Shown here: piece after piece, positions 1 to 8,500 of the stretch
How the letters are laid out: every line of letters begins with the position of its first letter
Numbering within the stretch: the stretch's first letter is position 1
Source: Acidimicrobiaceae bacterium
Lineage (GTDB): Bacteria > Actinomycetota > Acidimicrobiia > Acidimicrobiales > RAAP-2
Assembly (NCBI GenBank): GCA_947455165.1
Contig: CANGMP010000001.1
Location: 27,835 to 91,834, forward strand
Length of the DNA: 64,000 bases
Reading direction: 5' to 3'
The notes under the pieces: generated by a model
Databases searched by the model: none
Told to the model about the DNA's origin: nothing
What the model saw: only the letters and a program-made list of their open reading frames with translations
Made by a program: the position numbers and the translations under genes

Positions 1-579
1 TCGCTACGACTTTCTCTCTACCTCGCCCTGCGTCAGCGTGGAACTGGCGAAGACACTCGATACGTGGCCATCTTGAAGAACGCCAAGGGTAAGAGCGATA
101 CCACGAAGGCGCTCAAAATCATCTACTTCACGCAAGGAACACTGCTCTTCTTGGTCTCAATCCCCCTACAGTTCGTGGCCTTTGCTTATCGCGTCTCCGT
201 ACCCGCGCTAACCATCATCGGCCTAGCACTCGCCCTCGTTGGCTTTCTCTTTGAAGCCATTGGCGACGACCAACTTCGCCGCTTCATCGCCAATCCCGCT
301 AATCACGGGACCACGATGAACCGCGGTCTGTGGAAATACACCCGGCACCCCAACTACTTCGGCGAAGCCGTTCTGTGGACTGGGTACTACCTCGTGGCCT
401 GTTCGGTTCCCTGGGGATTCTTGACCATCGGATCATCGCTCCTGATGATTTACCTGGTTACATCACTCTCCGGTAAGCCCATGCTGGAACGCAAGCTGAG
501 CAAGACTCGAGAGGGTTACGCGGAATATATTGCTACCACTAGCTCCTTCATACCTCGCCCACCGAAGAAGCTGCACTAG
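1..579 (+). CDS. DUF1295 / steroid 5-alpha-reductase-like membrane protein (5' end missing)
   Basis: The reading frame is open from base 1, so the gene begins before the window. A GTG at 64 is in frame but the residues before it (SLRLSLYLALRQRGTGEDTRY) continue the family pattern, so it is not the start. The visible 192 residues hold several hydrophobic segments and the C-terminal block WKYTRHPNYFGE, typical of DUF1295 and isoprenylcysteine methyltransferase-like proteins, where this region contributes to cofactor binding. The substrate cannot be told from sequence. The cupin gene follows after 11 bases, which suggests co-transcription. The family call is firm; the reaction is unknown. Confidence 0.85.
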   Translation, partial: SLRLSLYLALRQRGTGEDTRYVAILKNAKGKSDTTKALKIIYFTQGTLLFLVSIPLQFVAFAYRVSVPALTIIGLALALVGFLFEAIGDDQLRRFIANPANHGTTMNRGLWKYTRHPNYFGEAVLWTGYYLVACSVPWGFLTIGSSLLMIYLVTSLSGKPMLERKLSKTREGYAEYIATTSSFIPRPPKKLH

Positions 580-590
580 AGAGGACTGTC

Positions 591-1061
591 ATGTTCGATT
601 TGATCCCCAAGGCTCTCCACGTCGGTCAAGACGAACTCCCCTTCGTCGACATCGGTGACGGCAGTTCCATGCAAGTCCTCCACATCGACCTCGACCGTGA
701 CCTCTGGGTCGTTCGCACACGTTTTCAGCCCGGCTACCAAGTCATGACCCACCGCCACACCGGTGACGTCTACGCCTTCACCTTGAGCGGTTCGTGGCAC
801 TACCTCGAATACCCGGAAGTGAATCGCACCGGTTCGTACCTCTTTGAGCCGGCCGGTTCGACCCACACGCTCAACGTGCCAGCAGAAAACAGCGAGGTCA
901 CCGACGTCTTCTTTGCCATCTTTGGTAAGAACGAGAACCTCGATGCTGAGGGCAATGTCGTCTCCGTCTGGGATGCAGCCTTTATCAACCAGGTCTACCG
1001 ATTGCTCTGTGAGGCCCAGGGTTATCCGGCGCCCAAGATTGTTGGCGTCGACATCGTCTAG
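591..1061 (+). CDS. Cupin protein, 2,4'-dihydroxyacetophenone dioxygenase-like
   Basis: A 156-residue single-domain cupin. The metal site is visible as a His pair in MTHRHTGDVYAF near residues 51-62 and a late His in AGSTHTLNVP near 88-97. The closest pattern I recognise is the ChrR-type cupin called 2,4'-dihydroxyacetophenone dioxygenase, a non-heme iron enzyme that cleaves a C-C bond in an aromatic ketone; many family members have no known substrate. The ATG at 591 is preceded by AGAGAGGA at a suitable distance. It lies 11 bases after the DUF1295 gene and meets the next gene tail to tail. The fold is well supported, the exact reaction is not. Confidence 0.8.
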   Translation: MFDLIPKALHVGQDELPFVDIGDGSSMQVLHIDLDRDLWVVRTRFQPGYQVMTHRHTGDVYAFTLSGSWHYLEYPEVNRTGSYLFEPAGSTHTLNVPAENSEVTDVFFAIFGKNENLDAEGNVVSVWDAAFINQVYRLLCEAQGYPAPKIVGVDIV

Positions 1062-1426
1062 TTCGAAAAGCAGCCCTGGCGATAGATCGCTTCGGGCAAG
1101 ACCCCCGCAACACAGGTAACCGTGCGGTCAGTCGGCCACCAGGCGTTCAGATCGGGTCGCCAGCGCAGCACCACCGTTACCCCAATGGTGTGACCCGCGT
1201 TTTCGACGTCGGCCCAAAGAAAAGACCACGGGCCGTTGCAGCCGAAACTGGTGACGCGAACGACCTTTCCATCCCCCATCTGGCTCAAGTCTCGGGCCAG
1301 GGTTGGTGCGCTGCACGATGATGACAATGGCTCGAAGGCGCTGGCCGCGGCTTGAGGTCGGGTCGCCCCAAGGAGCAGGAGCGTTGCTGCCAATACAAAT
1401 GCTGCGGCGAGTCGTAGGCTCTTCAT
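1058..1426 (-). CDS. Small secreted protein with four cysteines, unknown function
   Basis: I do not recognise a family. The 122 residues begin with a clear signal peptide: a basic start (MKSLR), a hydrophobic core to about residue 22, and a likely signal peptidase I site after an AAA stretch near 26-29. The mature part has four cysteines (SSSCSAP, FGCNGP, VTCVAG, QGCFSN), enough for two disulfides, and several tryptophans. The stop overlaps the stop of the cupin gene on the other strand by 4 bases. It is probably a small exported domain; a role as inhibitor or binding protein would be a guess. Confidence 0.65.
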   Translation of the reverse strand: MKSLRLAAAFVLAATLLLLGATRPQAAASAFEPLSSSCSAPTLARDLSQMGDGKVVRVTSFGCNGPWSFLWADVENAGHTIGVTVVLRWRPDLNAWWPTDRTVTCVAGVLPEAIYRQGCFSN

Positions 1427-1480
1427 AACGACATTTGACCACGTTTTGAAACGAGTTCATGTTCACTGCAAAGGACCACC

Positions 1481-1804
1481 ATGCTGATTGCCACAACCAA
1501 CGACGCCCCCGGCTACAAGATCACCAAACTCATCGGTGAAGTCAGCGGACTAACGGTACGCACCCGCCACATTGGTGCCCAGCTCGGCGCTTCGCTGAAG
1601 TCAATTGTTGGCGGCGAACTGGCCGGCATGACTCGCCAACTGGCCGAGGCTCGAAGCGAGGCTATGGACCGCCTCAAGGAGTCGGCGGAGGCACTGGGCG
1701 CCAATGCCGTTATCGCCATGCGGTTTGACTCCAACGAGCTCGGTGGCGTCTACCAAGAGATCTTGGCCTACGGCACCGCAGTGGTTGTTGAACCTCTGAA
1801 CTAA
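1481..1804 (+). CDS. UPF0145 (YbjQ family) protein
   Basis: A 107-residue protein matching the YbjQ/UPF0145 family over its whole length. It shows the N-terminal TTNDAPGYKI, the central IGAQLGASLKSIVGGE and the conserved EALGANAVIAMRFD segment. Family members form small oligomeric rings in crystals and are sometimes called heavy-metal-binding, but their role is not settled. The ATG is preceded by AAAGGA. Its stop overlaps by 4 bases the stop of the precorrin-2 dehydrogenase gene on the opposite strand. It is transcribed alone, so the context gives no hint of function. Confidence 0.85.
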   Translation: MLIATTNDAPGYKITKLIGEVSGLTVRTRHIGAQLGASLKSIVGGELAGMTRQLAEARSEAMDRLKESAEALGANAVIAMRFDSNELGGVYQEILAYGTAVVVEPLN

Positions 1805-2352
1805 TTTCCTTCAGCGGCAAAGAGCTCTTCAATGCGAGCTCGCCATGAGATCGACTCTGTCGAGACACCCGATTCGTGCATCGCGTCTCGCTCGGTCCGG
1901 AGCGACTTCGCCACCGAGGCGACGCCCCGTGGCAACGTGGCGCGAACGTGGTCTCGGAGATACTGTGCCAACGCGGGGGCCGAACCCTCGGATGAGACCG
2001 AAACCGTCACGGGACCCTCCCGGTGCACTGCGGTAAAGAAGAAATCGCATCGACCTGGGTCGTCGACGACGTTGAGCCAGATTCCCCGAGCGTTTGCTTC
2101 AGCGACCACGAGATCATTGACCTCGGGCACGCCCGTTGCGGAGATGACGAGATGAAACCCTTCAAGATCGCCGGGGGTATATCGCCGTGCTTCGTGGTGC
2201 ACGCCCTCGGGCAAGGACACCAAGACTTCAGGGGAAATGACGGTGATGTTCGCCCCCTGCTCGAGGACCAGGGCGATCTTGCTGGCCGCTACTTTCCCAG
2301 CGCCAAGGACGAGTACGCGCTTGTTGGTAAGCGACAGGGCGAGTGGCAGCAT
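1801..2352 (-). CDS. Precorrin-2 dehydrogenase (siroheme synthase N-domain type)
   Basis: A 183-residue protein equivalent to the N-terminal half of CysG or to Met8. It has an NAD-binding glycine motif, VLVLGAGKVAASK, near residues 14-26, and the family signature NVVDDPGRCDFFF near 94-106 followed by SSEGSAPALAQYLR. It should oxidise precorrin-2 to sirohydrochlorin and may also insert iron to make siroheme. It is the last gene of the cysI-cobA operon; its ATG overlaps the cobA stop (TAATG). Together with CobA it would supply siroheme to the sulfite reductase encoded two genes upstream. Whether the ferrochelatase step is done here or by another enzyme cannot be told. Confidence 0.9.
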   Translation of the reverse strand: MLPLALSLTNKRVLVLGAGKVAASKIALVLEQGANITVISPEVLVSLPEGVHHEARRYTPGDLEGFHLVISATGVPEVNDLVVAEANARGIWLNVVDDPGRCDFFFTAVHREGPVTVSVSSEGSAPALAQYLRDHVRATLPRGVASVAKSLRTERDAMHESGVSTESISWRARIEELFAAEGN

Positions 2353-3083
2353 TACCAGCTGGCGGTTGCCAGTTCGGCGCTGAGTCGAGAGAGCGCCAGT
2401 GCCGCCACCGCACCAATCACGATGATGGCGGGATTGGCGATCTCGGTATCGGCCAGTGCCGCAAGGTGAGTGCGAATCGTGCGCTGTGTTGACGTGTAGG
2501 CCCGCTCGATCACGGCGACCGGTGTGGCGTCATGCAATCCTCCGGCGATCAGCTGGCGCGCGATCTCGGCCCGATGCGCGACGCCCATCAGGACGACCAG
2601 TGTCAAGTCGGGATTGGCGAGCCGCTCAAACGAGTTGCACTCTCCGTCGAGAAGATGGCCCGTCACGATGGTGACTCCACGAGACACTCCGCGGTGCGTC
2701 ACGGGGATGCCCGCAGCCAGGGGGCCACTGAGCGACGACGAAAGGCCGGGGACAATGTCGCAGGCATATCCGGCGGCGCGCAGCGCCATCATCTCTTCGC
2801 CACCTCGGCCAAAGACGAAGGGATCGCCACCCTTGAGGCGGACGATGCTCCTGCCAGTCGCCGCCAAGGCAACGAGGATGTCGTTAATCGACTCTTGACT
2901 CGAGGAACGACCTGGAGTTTTGCCGACGTCAATCATTTCTGCGTCGTCTCGCGCGAGATCGAGCACCGATTGGTCGACCAGGCGGTCGTAGACAACGACA
3001 TCGGCTTGGCCGAGGAGCCTCGCGGCCCGCACCGTGAGGAGATCGGCATCGCCGGGGCCGGCCCCGATCAATGTGACGCTCAC
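2352..3083 (-). CDS. cobA: Uroporphyrinogen-III C-methyltransferase (SUMT)
   Basis: A 243-residue SAM-dependent methyltransferase that converts uroporphyrinogen III to precorrin-2. Visible family motifs are the N-terminal GAGPGDADLLTVRA, VVYDRLV, and RLKGGDPFVFGRGGEE near residues 80-95. The length fits a single-domain SUMT rather than a CysG fusion. The GTG start overlaps the stop of the sulfite reductase gene by 4 bases (GTGA), and its own stop overlaps the next start, so the three genes are probably translationally coupled. Placement beside a siroheme enzyme argues for a siroheme rather than a cobalamin role. Confidence 0.95.
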   Translation of the reverse strand: MSVTLIGAGPGDADLLTVRAARLLGQADVVVYDRLVDQSVLDLARDDAEMIDVGKTPGRSSSQESINDILVALAATGRSIVRLKGGDPFVFGRGGEEMMALRAAGYACDIVPGLSSSLSGPLAAGIPVTHRGVSRGVTIVTGHLLDGECNSFERLANPDLTLVVLMGVAHRAEIARQLIAGGLHDATPVAVIERAYTSTQRTIRTHLAALADTEIANPAIIVIGAVAALALSRLSAELATASW

Positions 3084-4747
3084 TGCACACCTCGCCGGTG
3101 TGCGAAGTCACCAAAGGATTCGTTCTCGTCTCCACTGCTGGCCCACGCATCCAAGAGCGGTGCGACAGTGGCGGCCAAGTCGACAACTTTCACCTTTTCA
3201 AACGCCAGGCTGGCCAGCCGGTCACCCCGCTTCGAACCACCGACGTAGATGTCATAGGTCGACTTGGTCCGGCCCACGATGCCGATCTCAGCAACGGCCG
3301 GACGGGCGCAACCATTTGGGCAACCGGTGACTCGCAGCGTTACCGGCCGCCGCGCCAGACCGCGCGTCTCGAGTGCTGACTCGAACTGCGAGACGATGTC
3401 GCTCAGAACTCGCTCAGACTCGGTAAGTGCCTGGCTGCAAGTCGGCAATGCCGGACAAGCCAGAGCGGATTTTTCAATTGGGCCCAAGTCCTCGGCACTG
3501 CGCACCCCGGCAGCCAGAAGCGCTTGTTGGACAAATGCCCGCTCGTCCTCTGTGATGCCGTCGATGATGATGTCCTGCTGAGCCGTCAAGTAGAACCGGA
3601 CCGGAAGAGCCGTGGCGAGTTGACGAAGTGCTGAGCGTGTTTGCGTGCGCTCGTCGTCGCGGATTCGACCAGCGGCGACCCGCACGCCAACTCGCCAGAG
3701 GCCGTCGCGGTGTTGCGACCAACCGAGGTGGTCGTGGCGGTCGAACTCAGTGGGTAGATCGAGCGGTGCCGCGAGACTCCGGCCGAGACGCTGCTCAATC
3801 TCGAGACGAAACGCGGGAAGACCGGCGTCGGCAACTACGTACTTCAGTCGCGCACGCTTTCGGTCGGTGCGATCACCAAGGTCCTTGTACGCATCGAGAA
3901 CGGCCGCAATCACATCGTCCACGTCACTGCGAGGAACAAAAGCCAAGGGCTCACCGAGGCGCGCAAAGGTGTGTTCGTGGGCGTAATTTCTGCCGAGACC
4001 GCCGGCCACCACGAAGGTGTAGCCCTCCCCTAGTTCGGGGTGATTTCCAGGAATGAGTCCGAGGTCCTGGGCGTACACGTCGACACAGTTCTCACCGGGA
4101 TTGGCAATGGCAATCTTGAACTTTCTCGGAAGGTACGTGTCACCGTAGAAGGCGTGTTCGGCCACCGTTTCGCGCGAAGCCGCCAACTGACCATCAACAA
4201 AGATCTCCCAGTGCGCCGTCGTCTTGGGGCGGAACTTGGTGGCGAGCGCCAGCGCTTGGTCGCGGTGCGAAGGGTCGTGGTGCGAGGCCTGCAGGTCTGG
4301 ACACATGACGACATTGCGCACCACATCGCCACAGCCGCCGAAGGATGTCATCATGACTTCATCCAATTCACGGGCGAGCTGGCGCAGATCCCCCTTCACC
4401 GTGCCGTGGTACTGGATGGCTTGTCGAGTGGTGAGTCGAATCGTGCCATCAGCGACCGAGTCGGCAATGACGTCAATGGCAAGCCACTGTTCACTCGTCA
4501 GAAAGCCACCGGGAACGACGACACGAGTCATAAAGATGTGCTCGAGTTCCTCGCCGGCGAGCGATCGCTCTCGACGGACGTCTCGGTTGTCCTGGGCGTA
4601 GATGCCGTGGAACTTGAGGAGCTGCTCGCTATCGCCGTCGAACTTGGGCGACGAGTTCTCAAGCTCGTCATTCAGGGTGCCACGGAGGTAGTCGCTCGCG
4701 CGCTTAGCCACCTCAACGGCGGTCTCCTCTTTAACAATCTGCGTCAC
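3080..4747 (-). CDS. cysI: Assimilatory sulfite reductase hemoprotein subunit
   Basis: A 555-residue CysI-type sulfite reductase that reduces sulfite to sulfide with siroheme and a 4Fe-4S cluster. The cluster ligands are clear: CPALPTC near residues 431-437 and CPNGC near 476-480. The blocks GDVVRNVVMC and DTYLPRKFKIAIANP match CysI better than the nitrite reductase NirA. The start is GTG at 4747, because AGGAGG lies four bases upstream; a TTG at 4768 would place that site inside the gene. No flavoprotein subunit is present, so the electron donor is unknown, with ferredoxin a possibility. It is first in an operon with siroheme synthesis genes. Confidence 0.93.
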   Translation of the reverse strand: MTQIVKEETAVEVAKRASDYLRGTLNDELENSSPKFDGDSEQLLKFHGIYAQDNRDVRRERSLAGEELEHIFMTRVVVPGGFLTSEQWLAIDVIADSVADGTIRLTTRQAIQYHGTVKGDLRQLARELDEVMMTSFGGCGDVVRNVVMCPDLQASHHDPSHRDQALALATKFRPKTTAHWEIFVDGQLAASRETVAEHAFYGDTYLPRKFKIAIANPGENCVDVYAQDLGLIPGNHPELGEGYTFVVAGGLGRNYAHEHTFARLGEPLAFVPRSDVDDVIAAVLDAYKDLGDRTDRKRARLKYVVADAGLPAFRLEIEQRLGRSLAAPLDLPTEFDRHDHLGWSQHRDGLWRVGVRVAAGRIRDDERTQTRSALRQLATALPVRFYLTAQQDIIIDGITEDERAFVQQALLAAGVRSAEDLGPIEKSALACPALPTCSQALTESERVLSDIVSQFESALETRGLARRPVTLRVTGCPNGCARPAVAEIGIVGRTKSTYDIYVGGSKRGDRLASLAFEKVKVVDLAATVAPLLDAWASSGDENESFGDFAHRRGVQ

Positions 4748-4771
4748 AGTGCCTCCTAATTGCAACAAACC

Positions 4772-4790
4772 TTACTGATTTAGTCAGGAA
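4772..4790. promoter_or_regulatory. Imperfect palindrome, candidate operator upstream of cysI
   Basis: The 19 bases read as TTnCTGAnTnAnTCAGnAA on either strand, centred 34 bases before the cysI GTG and in the 192-base gap shared with the divergent TauD-type gene. The spacing and symmetry suit a dimeric repressor or activator. Which regulator binds is unknown. Confidence 0.45.
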
Positions 4791-4939
4791 TTGGCACATC
4801 ACCGCCTTCATCAGGGTTTTTGAGATTGAATGCCGTGGACAATTCGCCCATCTATGTCAATCTCATTACAAAGGGCCGGGTCTGAACGTTCGGTTAGGGA
4901 ATGACTACTACCTTCATAGAAATTGACGAAGGAGTCACC

Positions 4940-5833
4940 GTGTCGAATCAGAACTGGACCGTAGAGCCCATTACCGGCGCATTCGGTGCCGAACTCAGCG
5001 GACCGTTCTTGCGTGGCGTCACTGACCCCACCGAGATTCACGATCTCCTCGCCGAACACCTAGTGCTCGTCTTTCGCAACCAGAACTTGACTCACGCCGA
5101 ACACTCTCGACTCGCCCACTTAATGGGTGAACCGACGCCGGCCCACCCCGTAGTGCCGGGACACCCCGACTACCCCGAAATGCTGATTCTCGACGCGGCG
5201 GCTGGTGGCAAGAACGCCATGTGGCACACCGATGTCACCTTCATTGAAAATCCGCCGCAGATGTCGATCCTCGTCGCAGACGCGGTGCCACCGTACGGTG
5301 GCGACACGTTGTGGAGCGACACTCGCACTGCCTACGAGAAGCTGAACCCCGCCCTTCGCTCGGCACTGACGGAGATGGAAGCCGTTCACCGCATCGCTCC
5401 CTTGGCGTACTGGGGCGAGCCCTTTGATACCGCACTCACGCGAGACGACGCCGACTACCTCTATGAACTATCGAAGAAGCAGCCGCCGATCATCCACCCG
5501 GTGGTGCGCATTCACCCGAAGACCGGTCGGCCGTCACTCTTTGTAAACCCCGGCTTTACGAGCCACCTGGTTGGTTGCTCGCGCATCGAAAGCCAGAATC
5601 TCCTCGCCCTTCTCTACGCACACCAGACCCAGCCGGAGTTCACTCTTCGCCACCGTTGGCAACTCGGCGACGTCTTGATGTGGGACAACCAAGCCACCAT
5701 GCACTACGCAACCGACGACTACGTAAACGTCGATCGCCGCATGCGACGCATCACCTTGCGAGGCACCAAGCCGACTAGCCCTACAGGAGTTGTTAGTCGT
5801 GTCGCGACCGATCCGCTGATTGCAGTTCGTTAA
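4940..5833 (+). CDS. TauD/TfdA family Fe(II)/2-oxoglutarate dioxygenase
   Basis: A 297-residue protein of the taurine/alkylsulfate dioxygenase family. The iron ligands are visible as the HxD of MWHTDVTF (near residues 95-102) and the late His of QATMHYATDDY, with the 2-oxoglutarate-binding Arg in the RRMRRITLRG segment. The start chosen is GTG at 4940, preceded by GAAGGAG at five bases; an ATG at 4901 lacks a site and adds residues not expected for the family. It is divergent from cysI, which suggests that it releases sulfite from an organosulfonate or sulfate ester for assimilation. The substrate is not known. Confidence 0.9.
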   Translation: MSNQNWTVEPITGAFGAELSGPFLRGVTDPTEIHDLLAEHLVLVFRNQNLTHAEHSRLAHLMGEPTPAHPVVPGHPDYPEMLILDAAAGGKNAMWHTDVTFIENPPQMSILVADAVPPYGGDTLWSDTRTAYEKLNPALRSALTEMEAVHRIAPLAYWGEPFDTALTRDDADYLYELSKKQPPIIHPVVRIHPKTGRPSLFVNPGFTSHLVGCSRIESQNLLALLYAHQTQPEFTLRHRWQLGDVLMWDNQATMHYATDDYVNVDRRMRRITLRGTKPTSPTGVVSRVATDPLIAVR

Positions 5834-7029
5834 GCCGTCTGACTCTTAGCGAGCGCAACGCCGGCGTAGAGCGCAATGCCGGCAGCCATGCCCGACTCAT
5901 TGATTACCATGCGGTTTGAGTGGTTCGGTGCCGCCTCGAAGAAGTTGACGCCATCGGGGCAGAGCCCGAGAAAGACCATGGCCCCCGGCACCTTCTCCAG
6001 GACGTAACTGAAGTCTTCCGCTCCCATCACGGGAGTCGGCATCTCGAGGGCAAAACCTTCGCCAAGCACGCCGGTCGCCACCTGTCGAGACCAGTCGGCC
6101 ACGGTGTGGTCATTGACGGTGACCGGGTAGCCGAGCTCAACATCAAACTCAGCCGTAGCGCCGTGAGCCGAGGCAATACCGTGCGCGAGCCGCTCGAGTT
6201 CGCCACGAACGTACTCACGCGTGAAGGCCGAGACTGTGCGAATCGTGCCGTGAATCTGCGCGCGTTCAGGGATGACGTTGCTGGTTGTTCCCGCAGTGAC
6301 GTGCGCGATGGTGACTACCGCCGGGTCAAAGGCGTTGATCTTGCGAGTGACCATGGACTGAATAGCGAGAACGAGTTCACAGGCGATAGGAATCGGGTCG
6401 AGTGCGGCATGAGGTTGAGATGCGTGGCCGCCACGACCGACAATGTCGATGGTGATCTCGTCAGACGACGCCATAATGGTGCCGCCGCGAGTGCCAATCA
6501 CCTTGTTCGGTATTGAAGGTGTGACGTGGATAGCAAAGGCGAGGTCCGGCGTGCCAGCGACCTCGAGGAGTCCCTCTTCAATCATGATTTCAGCACCGCC
6601 GTGCCCTTCTTCACCGGGCTGGAACATGAAGACCACTCGGCCGTTTAGATCGTCCCTGCGGGCCACCAGGAGCTTGGCAGCGTGGACGAGCATGGACGTG
6701 TGGGCGTCGTGGCCGCAGGCGTGCATGACGCCTTCGACCGTGCTCTTAAATGGCTCACTGGTGTCTTCGGGCATCGGGAGCGCGTCCATGTCGCCGCGCA
6801 GAAGCACTGTTGGCCCGGGGCGCCCCGTGTCGAGAACGGCCGTGACGCTGCTCAACGCCTTGCCCTTGATGATTGTCAGCCCCAAACCCTCGAGACCCTC
6901 AATGACTTTGGCCTGCGTCCGAGGCAAGTCGTTGCCGAGCTCGGGGTGCTGGTGAAGATCGCGCCGGAAGGCAATGGCGGCGGGAAGGAGTAGTTCAGCG
7001 TCGGCGAGAAGCCCAGTAAAAGTGTCCAT
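5830..7029 (-). CDS. M20D-family amidohydrolase (N-acyl-amino acid / hippurate hydrolase type)
   Basis: A 399-residue dinuclear metallohydrolase. Family motifs appear in order: RRDLHQHPELG near residues 22-32, LRGDMDALPM near 78-87, MHACGHDAHTSML near 107-119, and FQPGEEGHGGAE near 137-148 with the catalytic Glu pair. A dimerisation domain lies between about 190 and 300. Likely substrates are N-acylated amino acids, indole-acetyl conjugates or similar amides; the sequence does not say which. The gene is monocistronic, ends tail to tail with the TauD-type gene, and has a TACACT hexamer six bases before its ATG and no Shine-Dalgarno sequence. Confidence 0.92.
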   Translation of the reverse strand: MDTFTGLLADAELLLPAAIAFRRDLHQHPELGNDLPRTQAKVIEGLEGLGLTIIKGKALSSVTAVLDTGRPGPTVLLRGDMDALPMPEDTSEPFKSTVEGVMHACGHDAHTSMLVHAAKLLVARRDDLNGRVVFMFQPGEEGHGGAEIMIEEGLLEVAGTPDLAFAIHVTPSIPNKVIGTRGGTIMASSDEITIDIVGRGGHASQPHAALDPIPIACELVLAIQSMVTRKINAFDPAVVTIAHVTAGTTSNVIPERAQIHGTIRTVSAFTREYVRGELERLAHGIASAHGATAEFDVELGYPVTVNDHTVADWSRQVATGVLGEGFALEMPTPVMGAEDFSYVLEKVPGAMVFLGLCPDGVNFFEAAPNHSNRMVINESGMAAGIALYAGVALAKSQTA

Positions 7030-7035
7030 GCGCTA

Positions 7036-7041
7036 AGTGTA
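7036..7041 (-). promoter_or_regulatory. -10 hexamer of a probable leaderless promoter, M20 hydrolase
   Basis: TACACT read on the minus strand, six bases (TAGCGC) before the ATG at 7029. There is no purine-rich ribosome site, so transcription would start at or next to the start codon. No good -35 box is seen. Confidence 0.5.
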
Positions 7042-7198
7042 CGAAGGGAGGTACGGAATTGAGGGTTTCGAACACCCCGTGAGAGGGCGTTAGACGAGAT
7101 GTATTTTCTAGTAAATTATTCAAGTCTGTTGCGTTGCAGCAACCGGCAACGTCTCTCGAGTCTGTCGTGAAGCGTTCTACGAACCCCGAGTGTGAGCC

Positions 7199-8446
7199 GT
7201 GTCTACAGAAGAAGCGACAAAGACCGATACGTCATCGACCGTGAGTCGGTGGCACCCCAGTCAGTGGCAGTTGTGGAGTTACCCCACCAAGCCCAGTTTC
7301 CGTAACGACATCCAGGGCCTTCGCGCCATTGCCGTTATCTACACCGTCTTTTTCCACTTCGGTATCGCTCGCTACAGCACCGGTGTCGACATCTTCATGG
7401 TCATCAGTGGATTTGCGATTACCCGAGTTCTTCTGCGCAGCCGCCTGCAAAAGGGACAGGTTCTCTTTGACCTCAAGGGCTTTTACGCCCGTCGTGTTCG
7501 GAGAATTCTTCCCGTTTCCACACTCCTGCTGATTGTCACCATCCTCGCGGCCTACATCTGGCTCGGACCCCTCGGTGGTGCGGGCGACGTCGCTACCGAC
7601 GCCCAGTGGTCTGCCATTTTCCTTGAGAACTGGCACGCCATTGCCCAGAGCACGAACTATTTCGCTGACACTCAGACACCGTCGTTGCTCTTGCACTACT
7701 GGTCCCTGGGTTTTGACGAACAGTTCTATGTGGTCTACCCCATTGTCTTGATCGGCATCATGTCGTGGAGCCCTGAGCGCATTCGCCGCAAGGTCCTCGC
7801 CGGCACCCTGATGGCCGTGGTGGTTGCTTCGGCCATCTGGGCCATGATGCAGACCAGCAGCGACCCGCTCATCGCGTATCTTTCGACCTACACGCGCATC
7901 TGGGAGATTGCCCTCGGAGGCCTCCTGGCTCTCGTGCCCGAGGAGATCGCGTTCAAGAGCGAGAAGATCAATGCGCTCATTGGTTGGATTTCGCTCTTCA
8001 CCCTGTTTTTCGCCGGTTACTTCATCTACGCCGACGGGGTTCCGTGGCCCAACGCCATCTACCCCTGCCTGGGCACCCTGGGCATCATTTGGACGGGACG
8101 CCGTTCCGGCAAATGGGGCCCCAACGCATTCTTGATGCTCAAGCCGGTGGTCTACGTCGGCAACATGTCCTACTCGCTCTACCTGTGGAACTACATCTGG
8201 CTCTACTTGCCGCTTCGCTTCGCTCTACCCGGAGTCACGATGTCGACCCAGGCCGTGGGACCCCGCCTTCTTCAGGTGGCCGCCGGGTTCCTCTGTGCGG
8301 TAATTACGTACCACCTCGTTGAGTGGCCGCTGCGTGAATCAACGCTGCTAGAGCGCAAGCTGTGGCTGAACATTCCAATTGGCTTTGGCATGATCGGCAT
8401 TGTGTTCGTCGTGGCGTGGCTCTGCGGAACCTTCTGGCCCCTGTAA
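7199..8446 (+). CDS. Membrane acyltransferase, AT3 family, without a fused SGNH domain
   Basis: A 415-residue integral membrane protein of the acyltransferase-3 (OafA/YrhL) family. The N-terminal RNDIQGLRAIAV block is near residues 36-47, a His of VFFHFG near 54-59 is a candidate catalytic residue, GVDIFMVISGF follows, and LLHYWSLGFDEQFYVVYP lies near 164-181. About ten membrane segments follow and the protein ends with the last one. Such proteins move acyl groups across the membrane onto surface polysaccharide or peptidoglycan. Many homologues carry a C-terminal SGNH domain; here that domain is absent, while SGNH proteins are encoded separately in the next two genes. The GTG start has no strong ribosome site and is the least certain point. 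Confidence 0.88.
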   Translation: MSTEEATKTDTSSTVSRWHPSQWQLWSYPTKPSFRNDIQGLRAIAVIYTVFFHFGIARYSTGVDIFMVISGFAITRVLLRSRLQKGQVLFDLKGFYARRVRRILPVSTLLLIVTILAAYIWLGPLGGAGDVATDAQWSAIFLENWHAIAQSTNYFADTQTPSLLLHYWSLGFDEQFYVVYPIVLIGIMSWSPERIRRKVLAGTLMAVVVASAIWAMMQTSSDPLIAYLSTYTRIWEIALGGLLALVPEEIAFKSEKINALIGWISLFTLFFAGYFIYADGVPWPNAIYPCLGTLGIIWTGRRSGKWGPNAFLMLKPVVYVGNMSYSLYLWNYIWLYLPLRFALPGVTMSTQAVGPRLLQVAAGFLCAVITYHLVEWPLRESTLLERKLWLNIPIGFGMIGIVFVVAWLCGTFWPL

Positions 8447-8500
8447 CTGTTCTTAGCCATCCCCTCGGACTTATCCCCGAGGCGACTCTGTAGAGCGGCC

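Noticed and set aside
4748..4768. TTG start for cysI at 4768, giving a longer protein
   Set aside because: AGGAGG lies between it and GTG 4747 at the right place to serve that GTG, and family proteins do not need the extra residues.
4901..4939. ATG at 4901 as start of the TauD-type gene
   Set aside because: No ribosome site; GTG at 4940 has GAAGGAG five bases upstream and starts at the usual family N-terminus.
8466..8488. CCTCGG/CCGAGG hairpin as terminator between acyltransferase and SGNH genes
   Set aside because: Only a 6-bp stem with an 8-base loop and no T run; too weak to call.
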